In this document: positions 1-5,738 of the stretch, one piece after another | Numbering within the stretch: position 1 is the first letter of the stretch | Layout of the letters: the number at the start of each line of letters is the position of its first letter | Source of the DNA: Myxococcales bacterium | Lineage (GTDB): Bacteria > Myxococcota_A > Bradymonadia > UBA4248 | NCBI GenBank assembly: GCA_004554395.1 | Contig: SFMP01000108.1 | Location: 1 to 7,992, forward strand | Direction: 5' to 3' | DNA length: 7,992 nucleotides | Notes under the pieces: generated by a model | What the model was told of the DNA's origin: nothing | Seen by the model: only the letters and a program-made list of their open reading frames with translations | Databases searched by the model: none | Position numbers and translations under genes: made by a program

Positions 1-2
1 AT

Positions 3-554
3 GGTTCGAAAATCGAAAACAACATGGGTTCGATCATTGGCAAAGCTCAATCGAATATCAATACGGGGAAAATGAAAGCCGAGATTAGTGTATATAATAC
101 TATATCACACTCGGTATTTCCTATGACTCAGGGAATCGTCGAATCGCCCATGATTGCATCGATTAAAAATGTGAATACTTCGATAGAAAATGCCGAATTT
201 GTCGACGAGATAGTCAGCCCTGTGAATCCATTGGATTCAAATATGACTTATAAAAGCGCGTTTTTCTATAAAGAAATCGTCACGTCATTTGGCGATGCCA
301 TTGGGACAGATGATCAGCCCCAAGATATCACCTATCGCGCATTTCACTTTGCAACTAATGGCACAGCGATAATTGACTGGACGAATGAAAAGACTATTGC
401 CGTTTTCGATCTTTTGGATAAGAACGCAGATCGTCATAACAAAGGGCAAACCGATAAAGATCATCAATGGTTAAGGTGGAAAGTGGTACAACGTAAAATC
501 GGCGAGAAATATTACAAATTGCCCATGATAAATTATACAGTGAGTTCTTGGTAG
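3..554 (+). CDS. Unrecognised protein, C-terminal part (5' end outside window)
   Basis: The reading frame is open from the left edge to a TAG at 552-554. The first in-frame ATG (position 24) has no ribosome binding site before it and the codons upstream stay open, so the true start probably lies outside the window; at least 183 residues are visible. I do not recognise the family. The visible protein is rich in Asn, Ile, Ser and Thr, has no membrane helix, and ends with a Trp/Lys/Tyr-rich stretch (HQWLRWKVVQRKIGEKYYK) that looks like a folded beta-rich domain. Base composition is clearly more AT-rich than every other gene here (many AAA, ATA, ATT and AAT codons), which hints at horizontal acquisition. 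It is convergent with dtd across a repeat-filled spacer. That it is a real gene is supported by length and by a codon pattern not mirrored in the other frames; its function is unknown. Confidence 0.6.
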   Translation, partial: GSKIENNMGSIIGKAQSNINTGKMKAEISVYNTISHSVFPMTQGIVESPMIASIKNVNTSIENAEFVDEIVSPVNPLDSNMTYKSAFFYKEIVTSFGDAIGTDDQPQDITYRAFHFATNGTAIIDWTNEKTIAVFDLLDKNADRHNKGQTDKDHQWLRWKVVQRKIGEKYYKLPMINYTVSSW

Positions 555-582
555 TGATAGGGCGTAGCGAGCGCCAAGCGTA

Positions 583-613
583 GGCGTATGCGCGCAGTGA
601 AACGAGCACATAG
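583..613 (-). repeat. Dispersed repeat block, CTATGTGCTCG...GCGCGCATACGCC type
   Basis: Read on the - strand this block is CTATGTGCTCG, seven bases, then GCGCGCATACGCC. The same two outer parts, with twelve bases between them, occur twice on the + strand in the spacer after the kinase gene (5469-5510 and 5586-5627). It therefore belongs to a dispersed repeat that accompanies the palindromes in both spacers. The function is unknown. Confidence 0.6.
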
Positions 614-624
614 CCGGAGCCAGA

Positions 625-655
625 GCGCGTATTGCCCCGAATGGGGCAATAGCGC
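625..655 (+). repeat. Palindrome family member 1 (bulged-G hairpin)
   Basis: GCGC (625-628), a single unpaired G (629), then TATTGCCCC (630-638), loop GAAT (639-642), GGGGCAATA (643-651) and GCGC (652-655). The stem is 13 bp with one bulged G. It is the strongest hairpin of the family and the only one whose inner stem is fully paired. It could act as a terminator-like or processing structure, but no T-tract follows on either strand. Confidence 0.75.
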
Positions 656-663
656 GACACAGA

Positions 664-692
664 GCCCGTATTGAGCGATAGCGAGATAGGGC
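664..692 (+). repeat. Palindrome family member 2 (bulged-G hairpin)
   Basis: GCCC (664-667), unpaired G (668), TAT (669-671), a largely unpaired middle with a small GC/GC stem (675-676 with 681-682), ATA (686-688) and GGGC (689-692). The outer stem has the sequence GCCC/GGGC where member 1 has GCGC/GCGC, yet pairing and the bulged G are both kept. Confidence 0.65.
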
Positions 693-700
693 GACACAGA

Positions 701-733
701 GCCCGTATTGAAGCCCGTAGGGCGAAATAGGGC
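701..733 (+). repeat. Palindrome family member 3 (bulged-G hairpin)
   Basis: GCCC (701-704), unpaired G (705), TATT (706-709), an internal loop, an inner stem GCCC (713-716) with GGGC (720-723) around a GTA loop, then AATA (726-729) and GGGC (730-733). It repeats member 2 at a 37-bp offset over its left arm and the preceding linker. Confidence 0.65.
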
Positions 734-741
734 GCCGCGAT

Positions 742-767
742 GCCGTATTGAGCGCAGCGAAATAGGC
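742..767 (+). repeat. Palindrome family member 4 (bulged-G hairpin)
   Basis: GCC (742-744), unpaired G (745), TATT (746-749), a middle with a minimal GC/GC pairing (752-753 with 757-758), AATA (761-764) and GGC (765-767). It is the shortest member and lacks the GACACAGA linker found between members 1, 2 and 3. Confidence 0.6.
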
Positions 768-774
768 TCGCCCT

Positions 775-812
775 CAAAAAAAGACCAATAGCACCCCAAA
801 AAAGACCGATAG
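775..812 (+). repeat. Short direct repeat, A-tract plus GACCRATAG
   Basis: An A-run followed by GACCAATAG (through 791) recurs as an A-run followed by GACCGATAG (through 812), about 21 bp apart. It lies between the palindromes and the 3' end of dtd. No function can be assigned. Confidence 0.4.
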
Positions 813-845
813 GATCGATAGCAAAGAACGTTGGCCGAGGCGCGG

Positions 846-1304
846 CTAATCGACGATGGTGCCGTCGATGGATTCGATGATGATGGTGACGGGGCCGTCG
901 TTGACGAGTTCGACGTCCATCATGGCGCCGAATTGACCGTATTGGACTGGGATGCCGGCGGAGGCGAGTCGGGCGCCGAAAGAGCGGTACATGGCGTCGG
1001 CGTCGGTGGGATTTTTGGCGCGGATAAAGGCGGGGCGGTTGCCGTGGCGGGTTTGTGCGCAAAGCGTGAATTGGCTCACGAGTAGGATTTCGCCGCCGAT
1101 GTCGGTGATGGAGAGGTTCATTTTGTCGTTTTGGTCGGCGAAGATGCGGAGTTTTGCGACTTTTGCGGCGACGGTTTCGATGTCGCGTTGTGTGTCGCGT
1201 TCGTCGATGCCGAGCAAGATGAGGTAGCCTTTTCCGATGGATGAGATGCGATTGCCGTCGACGGTGACGGAGGCGCGAGCGACGCGTTGAATGACTGCTT
1301 TCAT
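846..1304 (-). CDS. dtd: D-aminoacyl-tRNA deacylase (DTD)
   Basis: This cytoplasmic proofreading enzyme hydrolyses the ester bond of D-aminoacyl-tRNAs (and Gly-tRNA(Ala)), keeping D-amino acids out of translation. The 152-residue protein has the usual family length. It starts with the family's N-terminal signature (MKAVIQRVARASVTVDG, residues 1-17), carries the first active-site motif SQFTL at 77-81, and ends with the second, NDGPVT at 135-140, whose Gly137-Pro138 pair is the cross-subunit chiral filter of DTD dimers. FGAMMDVELVNDGPVT is textbook for the family. The start is fixed by the universally conserved MKAVIQRV N-terminus; only a weak purine-rich stretch precedes it. The gene is divergent from the PP2C-like gene (144 bp between start codons) and convergent with the AT-rich gene. 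It is a housekeeping gene with no evident functional link to its neighbours. Confidence 0.97.
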   Translation of the reverse strand: MKAVIQRVARASVTVDGNRISSIGKGYLILLGIDERDTQRDIETVAAKVAKLRIFADQNDKMNLSITDIGGEILLVSQFTLCAQTRHGNRPAFIRAKNPTDADAMYRSFGARLASAGIPVQYGQFGAMMDVELVNDGPVTIIIESIDGTIVD

Positions 1305-1344
1305 GCTGAATTTCTTAGATAATTTTGGTTTGAGCGACGTAAAT

Positions 1345-1373
1345 TTGCCAGTTCATGAAAATTGAAGTAAATA
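1345..1373 (+). promoter_or_regulatory. Possible sigma70-type promoter for the PP2C-like gene
   Basis: TTGCCA (1345-1350) is followed after exactly 17 bases by TAAATA (1368-1373) in a locally AT-rich stretch between the divergent genes. The -35 box matches five of six consensus bases, the -10 only three. Transcription would start near 1380, leaving a leader of about 70 bases and arguing against translation from the GTG at 1374. Confidence 0.35.
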
Positions 1374-1436
1374 GTGCGCGGTTTGGCGCGCCTGTCGCGC
1401 TTTTGTCATTTTGTGTTGTTGGGTTCAAGGATTTTT

Positions 1437-1441
1437 GGAGG
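1437..1441 (+). promoter_or_regulatory. Ribosome binding site deciding the start at 1449
   Basis: GGAGG sits seven bases before the ATG at 1449. It is a strong Shine-Dalgarno and selects this start over the in-frame GTG at 1374, which lacks one and lies at the end of the predicted promoter. Confidence 0.8.
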
Positions 1442-1448
1442 ATTCGCG

Positions 1449-2681
1449 ATGCGGGTTCGTTCTGGTGGTAGTAGCGGTAATGCTGCACATGCGGAGAATG
1501 TCGAATGCTGGGGCATCGACCCGACGGGGAGTTTTTTCGTTCTGGCGTCGGGGATTGGGGCGAATGCCGAGCGCGCGAGTCAGATGGTATGTGAAACAGT
1601 GATACAAACGCTTTTGCCGCACCGCGAGAGCATCGAGAAGATGGCGTCGGGTGACCACCCCGATTCGTGCCAGAATTTGATGGAAACGTTGTGCAATGCG
1701 ATGCGTCGGGCAGAGCGTCGTTTGCTCGACTATATGTCGACGGCGCACGAGACGAAATCGGTGGTGAGTTGCGATTTGGTCTATTTGGCGAATGGTACGG
1801 CGTATATTGCGCACATTGGGAATCAGCGCGTGTATTTGTTGCGCGGCGATACTGGGCGGCTTTTGACGATCGATCATTCGGCGTATGAGTATTGGCGATC
1901 GCAGGGCAAACCCGAGAGTGCGTTGGCGAATCCGGCGTATCGATTGCGCGTGACGCGAGCGTTGGGGATAGGCGGGACGGCCGAAATCGATACGTTGCAG
2001 CTCGATTTGCGCACGGGCGACCGCATCGTCGTGTGTTCGCAAGGGGCGCATCAGCACTTCCAGAATGCGACGCATTTGGCGCAACTTTATCGCATGATGG
2101 AGCCGCAGCGCGTGGCCGATTATCTCATCCAATATGCGTTTGACCGAGGTTGCCAGACGTGTGCATCGGTCATTTGTATCGAAATATTGGAGCCTGGGGT
2201 TCGCAATGCGTTTGTCGAGACCGATAGCCGGATTACGGCGTTGGAGCAGATTTGTTTTTTCCGCGATTTGAGCTATCAGGAGATGCTCCAAATCATGCCG
2301 ATAACGTATGAAAAAGGGGTAGAGGCTGGGCGCGAGATAATCCACGAGGGCGATGCAGGCGATGTTTTGTATATCTTAGTCGATGGGAAGTGCGAAGTAT
2401 CGAATGGTGGGGTTCGGATTGCGATACTCGAGCCGGGTTGCTCGTTTGGCGAACTTTCGCTCGTCGACCGCCAGCCGAGGAGTGCGACGGTGAAGGCGAT
2501 TGGTGCTTGTCGCGTTCTCATGATTCGTGCGGGCGATTTTGAACACCTGACGATGTCGGGGGCTTTGGCGGTCAAATTGCTTTGGAACGTCGCGCATGAG
2601 CTTTCGGAGCGGATACGGAAATCGTCGGAAACGATACGGCTCCAAGGCGTGCGATTGCTCGAAAACGGCATATTGAATTAG
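1449..2681 (+). CDS. PP2C-like (probable pseudophosphatase) protein with C-terminal cyclic-nucleotide-binding domain
   Basis: 410 residues, no signal peptide or membrane helix, so cytoplasmic. Residues about 10-248 follow the PP2C/Stp1 fold: a FFVLASGIGA strand-loop (29-38) where active enzymes have VADGMGG, followed by ERAS (41-44); YIAHIGNQRVYLL (119-131) where GDSR is usual; TIDHS (140-144); TRALG (169-173); DRIVVCSQGA (191-200) where CSDGL is usual; and CASVI (238-242) where DNxTV is usual. Every aspartate that normally binds the catalytic metals is replaced (S34, N125, Q198, C238-A239), while the structural motifs survive, so it is probably a catalytically dead relative. Residues about 262-390 are a CNMP-binding domain with EGDAGDVLYILVDG (300-313) and an intact phosphate-binding cassette, FGELSLVDRQPRSAT (333-347) with E335 and R344, so cAMP or cGMP binding is plausible. 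A Ser/Thr kinase lies downstream in the same direction. A regulatory or adaptor role is inference; an unusual active enzyme is less likely. Confidence 0.85.
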   Translation: MRVRSGGSSGNAAHAENVECWGIDPTGSFFVLASGIGANAERASQMVCETVIQTLLPHRESIEKMASGDHPDSCQNLMETLCNAMRRAERRLLDYMSTAHETKSVVSCDLVYLANGTAYIAHIGNQRVYLLRGDTGRLLTIDHSAYEYWRSQGKPESALANPAYRLRVTRALGIGGTAEIDTLQLDLRTGDRIVVCSQGAHQHFQNATHLAQLYRMMEPQRVADYLIQYAFDRGCQTCASVICIEILEPGVRNAFVETDSRITALEQICFFRDLSYQEMLQIMPITYEKGVEAGREIIHEGDAGDVLYILVDGKCEVSNGGVRIAILEPGCSFGELSLVDRQPRSATVKAIGACRVLMIRAGDFEHLTMSGALAVKLLWNVAHELSERIRKSSETIRLQGVRLLENGILN

Positions 2682-2969
2682 ATTGGAATCGTTGGGCGAC
2701 TGATTAGAGATTGGGCGGGAGCTGGATGGCGAAATCGGTTGTGTCGTATGGAGTTTGCGTTATATCGGATTTCGTTGTAGGGAGTCGTATGGCGATGGCG
2801 TTTGATCTATCGCGTGTTTCGTTGTAGTGGGGGCATAGAGCGATTGAGCGATATGCCTAGGGGAAGTGTTGCCGTGTCGTAGAAGTCAACAAAGTTGGCA
2901 GAAAAGCCGAAGATATGATAAGAATACGTGGCAATTTGGGGATTCAGAATAGATCAAAGGCCTGGATGC
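2682..2969. other. Spacer before the kinase gene, with imperfect direct repeat and weak promoter-like boxes
   Basis: No convincing gene. Two anchor words recur in the same order: GTCGTATGG (2743-2751 and 2784-2792) and TTTCGTTGTAG (2770-2780 and 2817-2827), separated by 18 bp in the first copy and 24 bp in the second, so this is a diverged local duplication. TTGGCA (2895-2900) and TAAGAA (2919-2924), 18 bases apart, are a possible but poor promoter for the kinase; TATGAT (2914-2919) is too close to that -35. No terminator hairpin was seen after the PP2C-like gene. Confidence 0.4.
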
Positions 2970-5447
2970 ATGGACGGATTGGATAAATCAAAGAACGAAT
3001 CGACAGATCAGAATGGGCAGTCGAGATTGGGCAGTGATGTCAGACGGATGCCGGCTTCTGGTTTGCGTCGCGAGGTGCGGATATCGAGCGGATTGCCGTC
3101 GATGCCGCGCACGGGCGACAAAGCGAGTAGTTCGGCGCCGCGCGGAATGGGTGCGAAATCGTCGGTCACGGGTCTGCCTCGCTTGGGCGATTCTCAGATG
3201 CCGCGCGTCACGGAGCACATATCTTCGACGTTTCAGCGTCCCAAACAACCGAGTCATTCGATCGTTCGCCCAGCAGGCGCACGCGATGAAAGTGAGCAAA
3301 TTCGGGCTATCGACGCGCAAGCCGCTCAAGGGAGTCGTCAAGTTGCCCAAGGCAATCAATCCGCCCAAGGCAATCAATCCGCCCAAGGCAATCAATCCGC
3401 CCAAGGCAATCAATCCGCCCAAGGCGACCAAGCTGCCCAAGGCAATCAATCGGCTCAAGGTCATACTATCGATATTGGCGACAGCTTGGCCGCGCTCAAC
3501 CAAGCCAAAGGCGGCGAAGCGAGCGGCGTGAAACCGGCAGGCGAAATGGCGAACGTCGACAAGCCGATTGCCGGGGGAACGGGCGACGACGATGCGACCG
3601 TATCGGTGAGTGAAATCGCAGTCGACAAGATGAGTGGCAAGATATCGGGTATTGTCGAACACGGGAAACTCAACGAATCGGGCGAAATATCGGCCGATCC
3701 GAACTTTGGCGACGTGCCCATGGCGACGCTCCCAGTTGGGATGAGAATCGACGATCGCTACGAAATTCTGGGCGTTTTGGGCGTTGGTGGCTTTGCAACG
3801 GTATATCGAGCGCACCACCTGACGATCGACCGCGATGTCGCGCTCAAAGTCATGGATCTCAAGAAAGGCGTCGATCCGAGCTATTCGGAGCGCTTTTTTC
3901 GCGAGGCGAAAATTGCCGCCAAGATCCACCACAACAACGTCGTATCGATATACGATTTTGGCCACGTCGCCGAAACGGGGCAACCCTACATCGCCATGGA
4001 AATGCTCCACGGCCACGATCTCAGCCACGAATTGTCGAAAAACGGCCCGCTAAGCCCCAATCGCGCTTTCGTCTTATTTCGTCCGGTCCTCGATGCGCTC
4101 TCGGAGGGGCATCGTTTGGGCATCGTACACAAAGACCTCAAGCCCGAAAATTTATACCTCGTCGATCCAGGCGGTCCGCGCGAATTGATGAAAATCCTCG
4201 ATTTTGGCGTGGCGCGAATCAATTCGAGCGAAGTCGCCAAACTCACCTCGGCCGGTCAGCTCCTCGGCACGCCGCGCTATTTGGCACCCGAATACATTAC
4301 GTCGCAAAACGTGTCGCCCGCCATCGACGTCTACCAAATGGCGCTCATCTTGTCGGAGGCGCTCACGGGCGTGCCGGCAGTTTCGGGCGATCCGTTCCAC
4401 GCCATGATGTTGCATTGTAGCGGCCAAATCCAAATCTCCGACTTCTTGCTCAATGGGCCCGTGGGTGAAGTGTTCAAAAAGGCCATCGCCATCGAGCCGA
4501 CCGAGCGATACGAGAATTGCGCGGCATTTGGCGCGGCACTCGACACCGTCGCCGACTACTTCGCCAGCGAAACGCCGCTCAAAGGTGGCGCACCGCAACG
4601 CACGCCCGACGTCCAAACGACGCCAAGAAACCTCCCGTCACTCGTCGGATACAATACGACCGGCAATTACGCCGAGCCCAATCTCTCGGCCGACACCGCG
4701 CAGCCACGCCAATCCAACGCTTTGCGCAACGTCTTCATCGCACTGCTGGCCATTGTCTGTGCCGCCAGCGGCGCCTATTTCGTCTACGTCAAGTCGAAAC
4801 CCCCCGAGCCCGTCGATCCGCCCGTCGTCGCCGAAAAGTCCGACCCGAAGGTCAAATTCAACTTCACCTCGACCCCCTCGGGCGCACAAGTCACCCGCAG
4901 CACGCGCACGATTTGCGTCACGCCATGCAGCACCGAGTTCAAACTCAGCGAGCTACGCGACGAATTCAAGCCGCTCATCGTCTTCAAACTCGATGGCTAC
5001 GTCGACAAAGACATCGAAATCACCGAAGAAATCTTCAAGTCGCACAACGGCAAAGTCGACGTCGCACTCGACAAAATCGCCCCCAAAAAACTGCCGTTTA
5101 AGCTGAATTATGTTCCGAAAAACGCCACAGTTATCGATGCAGATTCGGGCGAAGTCGTCTGCAAGCTGTCGCCGTGCACCTACACATTTAGCGACGATCA
5201 AGTCGCCGTCACGCTCACTTTCTCGGCGCCCGACTACCTCGACAAAAACGTCGCCCTGACCGAATCCGACTTCAGCGACGACCCCATCATGGTCGAGCTT
5301 GAGAAGCGCCATGTTGCCCCTGCCAAGCGCCACGCCCCGCAAAAAAAAGCCACGCCGCCCACCGTCGCCGACGAAGCGCCCAAGCCCGCCAAAAAGGAAA
5401 AAGAAGCACCGAAACCGCAACAACCGACGATTAAGACGATGTTTTAA
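2970..5447 (+). CDS. Membrane-anchored Hanks-type Ser/Thr protein kinase with PEGA-like periplasmic modules
   Basis: 825 residues from the ATG at 2970, which has AAAGG nine bases upstream; an in-frame GTG at 2928 would add 14 residues but has no good binding site. Order: disordered N-terminal region (1-255) with an AQGNQS tandem repeat from residue 126; kinase domain about 258-530; one membrane helix about 588-607; two PEGA-like beta modules (about 628-705 and 708-782); Lys/Pro-rich tail to 825. The kinase has all key elements: glycine loop GVGGFATV (271-278), VALK lysine K293, HKDLKPEN (387-394, catalytic D389), DFG (411-413), GTPRYLAPE ending at E441. It should phosphorylate Ser/Thr. The HRD arginine is lysine. 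The first PEGA-like module has TSTPSGAQV and CVTPC, the second CKLSPC, so each has a close Cys pair. The architecture is of the PknB type common in myxobacteria, with the C-terminal part outside the cytoplasm. A PP2C-like gene precedes it. Substrate and signal are unknown. Confidence 0.92.
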   Translation: MDGLDKSKNESTDQNGQSRLGSDVRRMPASGLRREVRISSGLPSMPRTGDKASSSAPRGMGAKSSVTGLPRLGDSQMPRVTEHISSTFQRPKQPSHSIVRPAGARDESEQIRAIDAQAAQGSRQVAQGNQSAQGNQSAQGNQSAQGNQSAQGDQAAQGNQSAQGHTIDIGDSLAALNQAKGGEASGVKPAGEMANVDKPIAGGTGDDDATVSVSEIAVDKMSGKISGIVEHGKLNESGEISADPNFGDVPMATLPVGMRIDDRYEILGVLGVGGFATVYRAHHLTIDRDVALKVMDLKKGVDPSYSERFFREAKIAAKIHHNNVVSIYDFGHVAETGQPYIAMEMLHGHDLSHELSKNGPLSPNRAFVLFRPVLDALSEGHRLGIVHKDLKPENLYLVDPGGPRELMKILDFGVARINSSEVAKLTSAGQLLGTPRYLAPEYITSQNVSPAIDVYQMALILSEALTGVPAVSGDPFHAMMLHCSGQIQISDFLLNGPVGEVFKKAIAIEPTERYENCAAFGAALDTVADYFASETPLKGGAPQRTPDVQTTPRNLPSLVGYNTTGNYAEPNLSADTAQPRQSNALRNVFIALLAIVCAASGAYFVYVKSKPPEPVDPPVVAEKSDPKVKFNFTSTPSGAQVTRSTRTICVTPCSTEFKLSELRDEFKPLIVFKLDGYVDKDIEITEEIFKSHNGKVDVALDKIAPKKLPFKLNYVPKNATVIDADSGEVVCKLSPCTYTFSDDQVAVTLTFSAPDYLDKNVALTESDFSDDPIMVELEKRHVAPAKRHAPQKKATPPTVADEAPKPAKKEKEAPKPQQPTIKTMF
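3324..3461 (+). repeat. 18-bp in-frame tandem repeat coding AQGNQS
   Basis: Four identical 18-bp units (3345-3362, 3363-3380, 3381-3398, 3399-3416; GCCCAAGGCAATCAATCC) are followed by a variant coding AQGDQA (3417-3434), a near-perfect unit (3435-3452) and a half unit (3453-3461). A degenerate unit (AQGSRQV) precedes the array at 3324-3344. The array lies in the disordered N-terminal part of the kinase. Identical units at the DNA level mean recent expansion, and copy number is likely to vary between strains without breaking the frame. Confidence 0.95.
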
Positions 5448-5468
5448 TCGGCTGTTTTTGTGGGCGCC

Positions 5469-5510
5469 GTCTATGTGCTCGGGCTGCGCCCTTGCGCGCA
5501 TGCGCCGCGC
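5469..5510 (+). repeat. 42-bp dispersed repeat, copy 1
   Basis: It begins GTCTATGTGCTCG and ends with GCGCGCATGCGCCGCGC. It differs from the copy at 5586 by one base. The centre, GGGCTGCGCCC, can form a small GGGC/GCCC hairpin. The outer parts match the block at 583-613 on the other strand. Confidence 0.85.
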
Positions 5511-5515
5511 TTGCA

Positions 5516-5544
5516 GCGCTATTTCGCATTCGCTCAATACGCGC
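5516..5544 (-). repeat. Palindrome family member 5 (inverted copy)
   Basis: On the + strand it reads GCGC, TATT, twelve bases, AATA, one extra C, GCGC. Read on the - strand this is GCGC-G-TATT...AATA-GCGC, the same plan with the same single unpaired G as members 1-4. It lies between the two 42-bp copies. Confidence 0.65.
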
Positions 5545-5585
5545 TCGTGAGCGCTCGCCCGCCGTTGGCGTACGAGCTTTGGCGC

Positions 5586-5627
5586 GTCTATGTGCTCGGG
5601 CTGCGCCCTTGCGCGCATACGCCGCGC
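5586..5627 (+). repeat. 42-bp dispersed repeat, copy 2
   Basis: Second copy, 117 bp downstream of copy 1 and identical except for A instead of G in the GCGCGCATACGCC part. This variant matches exactly the form found at 583-613 in the other spacer. Confidence 0.85.
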
Positions 5628-5680
5628 GGTAGACGGTCGCCAATCGCGATATCGTGGCGTTGCCGTGCTTTGTGTATCTT

Positions 5681-5693
5681 GCCCACTGTGGGC
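5681..5693. promoter_or_regulatory. Perfect inverted repeat in the leader of the last gene (possible operator)
   Basis: GCCCACTGTGGGC is a 5-bp inverted repeat around CTG. It lies between TTGTGT (5670-5675) and TATTTA (5694-5699), which could be a weak promoter with an 18-base spacer; an alternative reading is TTGCCC (5679-5684) with TATGTA (5703-5708). In either case the palindrome would overlap the promoter, as an operator would. The boxes are poor, so this is tentative. Confidence 0.25.
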
Positions 5694-5732
5694 TATTTAT
5701 GGTATGTAGGGCACCGTTTCGAGCTTTAAATT

Positions 5733-5738
5733 GAGGAG
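5733..5738 (+). promoter_or_regulatory. Ribosome binding site deciding the start at 5745
   Basis: GAGGAG lies six bases before the ATG at 5745, an ideal arrangement that fixes the start of the large open gene. Confidence 0.85.

Larger units (their letters stand above)
555..845. other. Non-coding spacer between convergent genes, filled with small palindromes
   Basis: No convincing gene lies here. The first 225 bases consist of a short block (583-613) and four imperfect palindromes of one family (625-655, 664-692, 701-733, 742-767). The first three palindromes are separated by the identical 8-base linker GACACAGA (656-663 and 693-700), giving a 37-bp period and a 21-bp exact direct repeat (654-674 and 691-711). 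The spacer separates two genes that point at each other, so the palindromes could also serve as bidirectional transcription ends, but no run of T follows them. Frames open across this stretch are low-complexity translations of the repeats. Confidence 0.7.

Noticed and set aside
654..733. CRISPR-like look of the 37-bp periodic direct repeat
   Set aside because: Only two exact repeat copies; the supposed spacers are halves of related palindromes, lengths and sequences vary, and no cas gene is present.
394..1062. Long - strand frame crossing the repeat spacer and the dtd 3' end
   Set aside because: Arg/His-rich translation, overlaps dtd in another frame and runs through palindromic repeats; it is a shadow.
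1374..1448. N-terminal extension of the PP2C-like protein from GTG at 1374
   Set aside because: No ribosome binding site, overlap with the candidate promoter, and a much better start at 1449.
1425..2345. 306-residue - strand frame opposite the PP2C-like gene
   Set aside because: It is antisense to clear PP2C and CNMP motifs and its translation is Arg/Ile-rich without family signatures, as expected for the complement of biased codons.
2726..2827. Small 33-residue frame with GGGAG upstream, in the spacer before the kinase
   Set aside because: The Shine-Dalgarno spacing is short, the frame runs across the imperfect direct repeat, and the peptide resembles nothing. It cannot be separated from chance.
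2988..4028. 346-residue - strand frame opposite the kinase N-terminal half
   Set aside because: It is antisense to the kinase glycine loop and catalytic lysine region; its LIALGG repeats are just the reverse of the AQGNQS array.
4453..5106. Ser/Arg-rich frames inside the kinase C-terminal half
   Set aside because: Low-complexity out-of-frame readings of the membrane helix and PEGA-like coding sequence.
5448..5470. Rho-independent terminator after the kinase stop
   Set aside because: There is a short T-run (GCTGTTTTTGTG), but no stable hairpin immediately before it.
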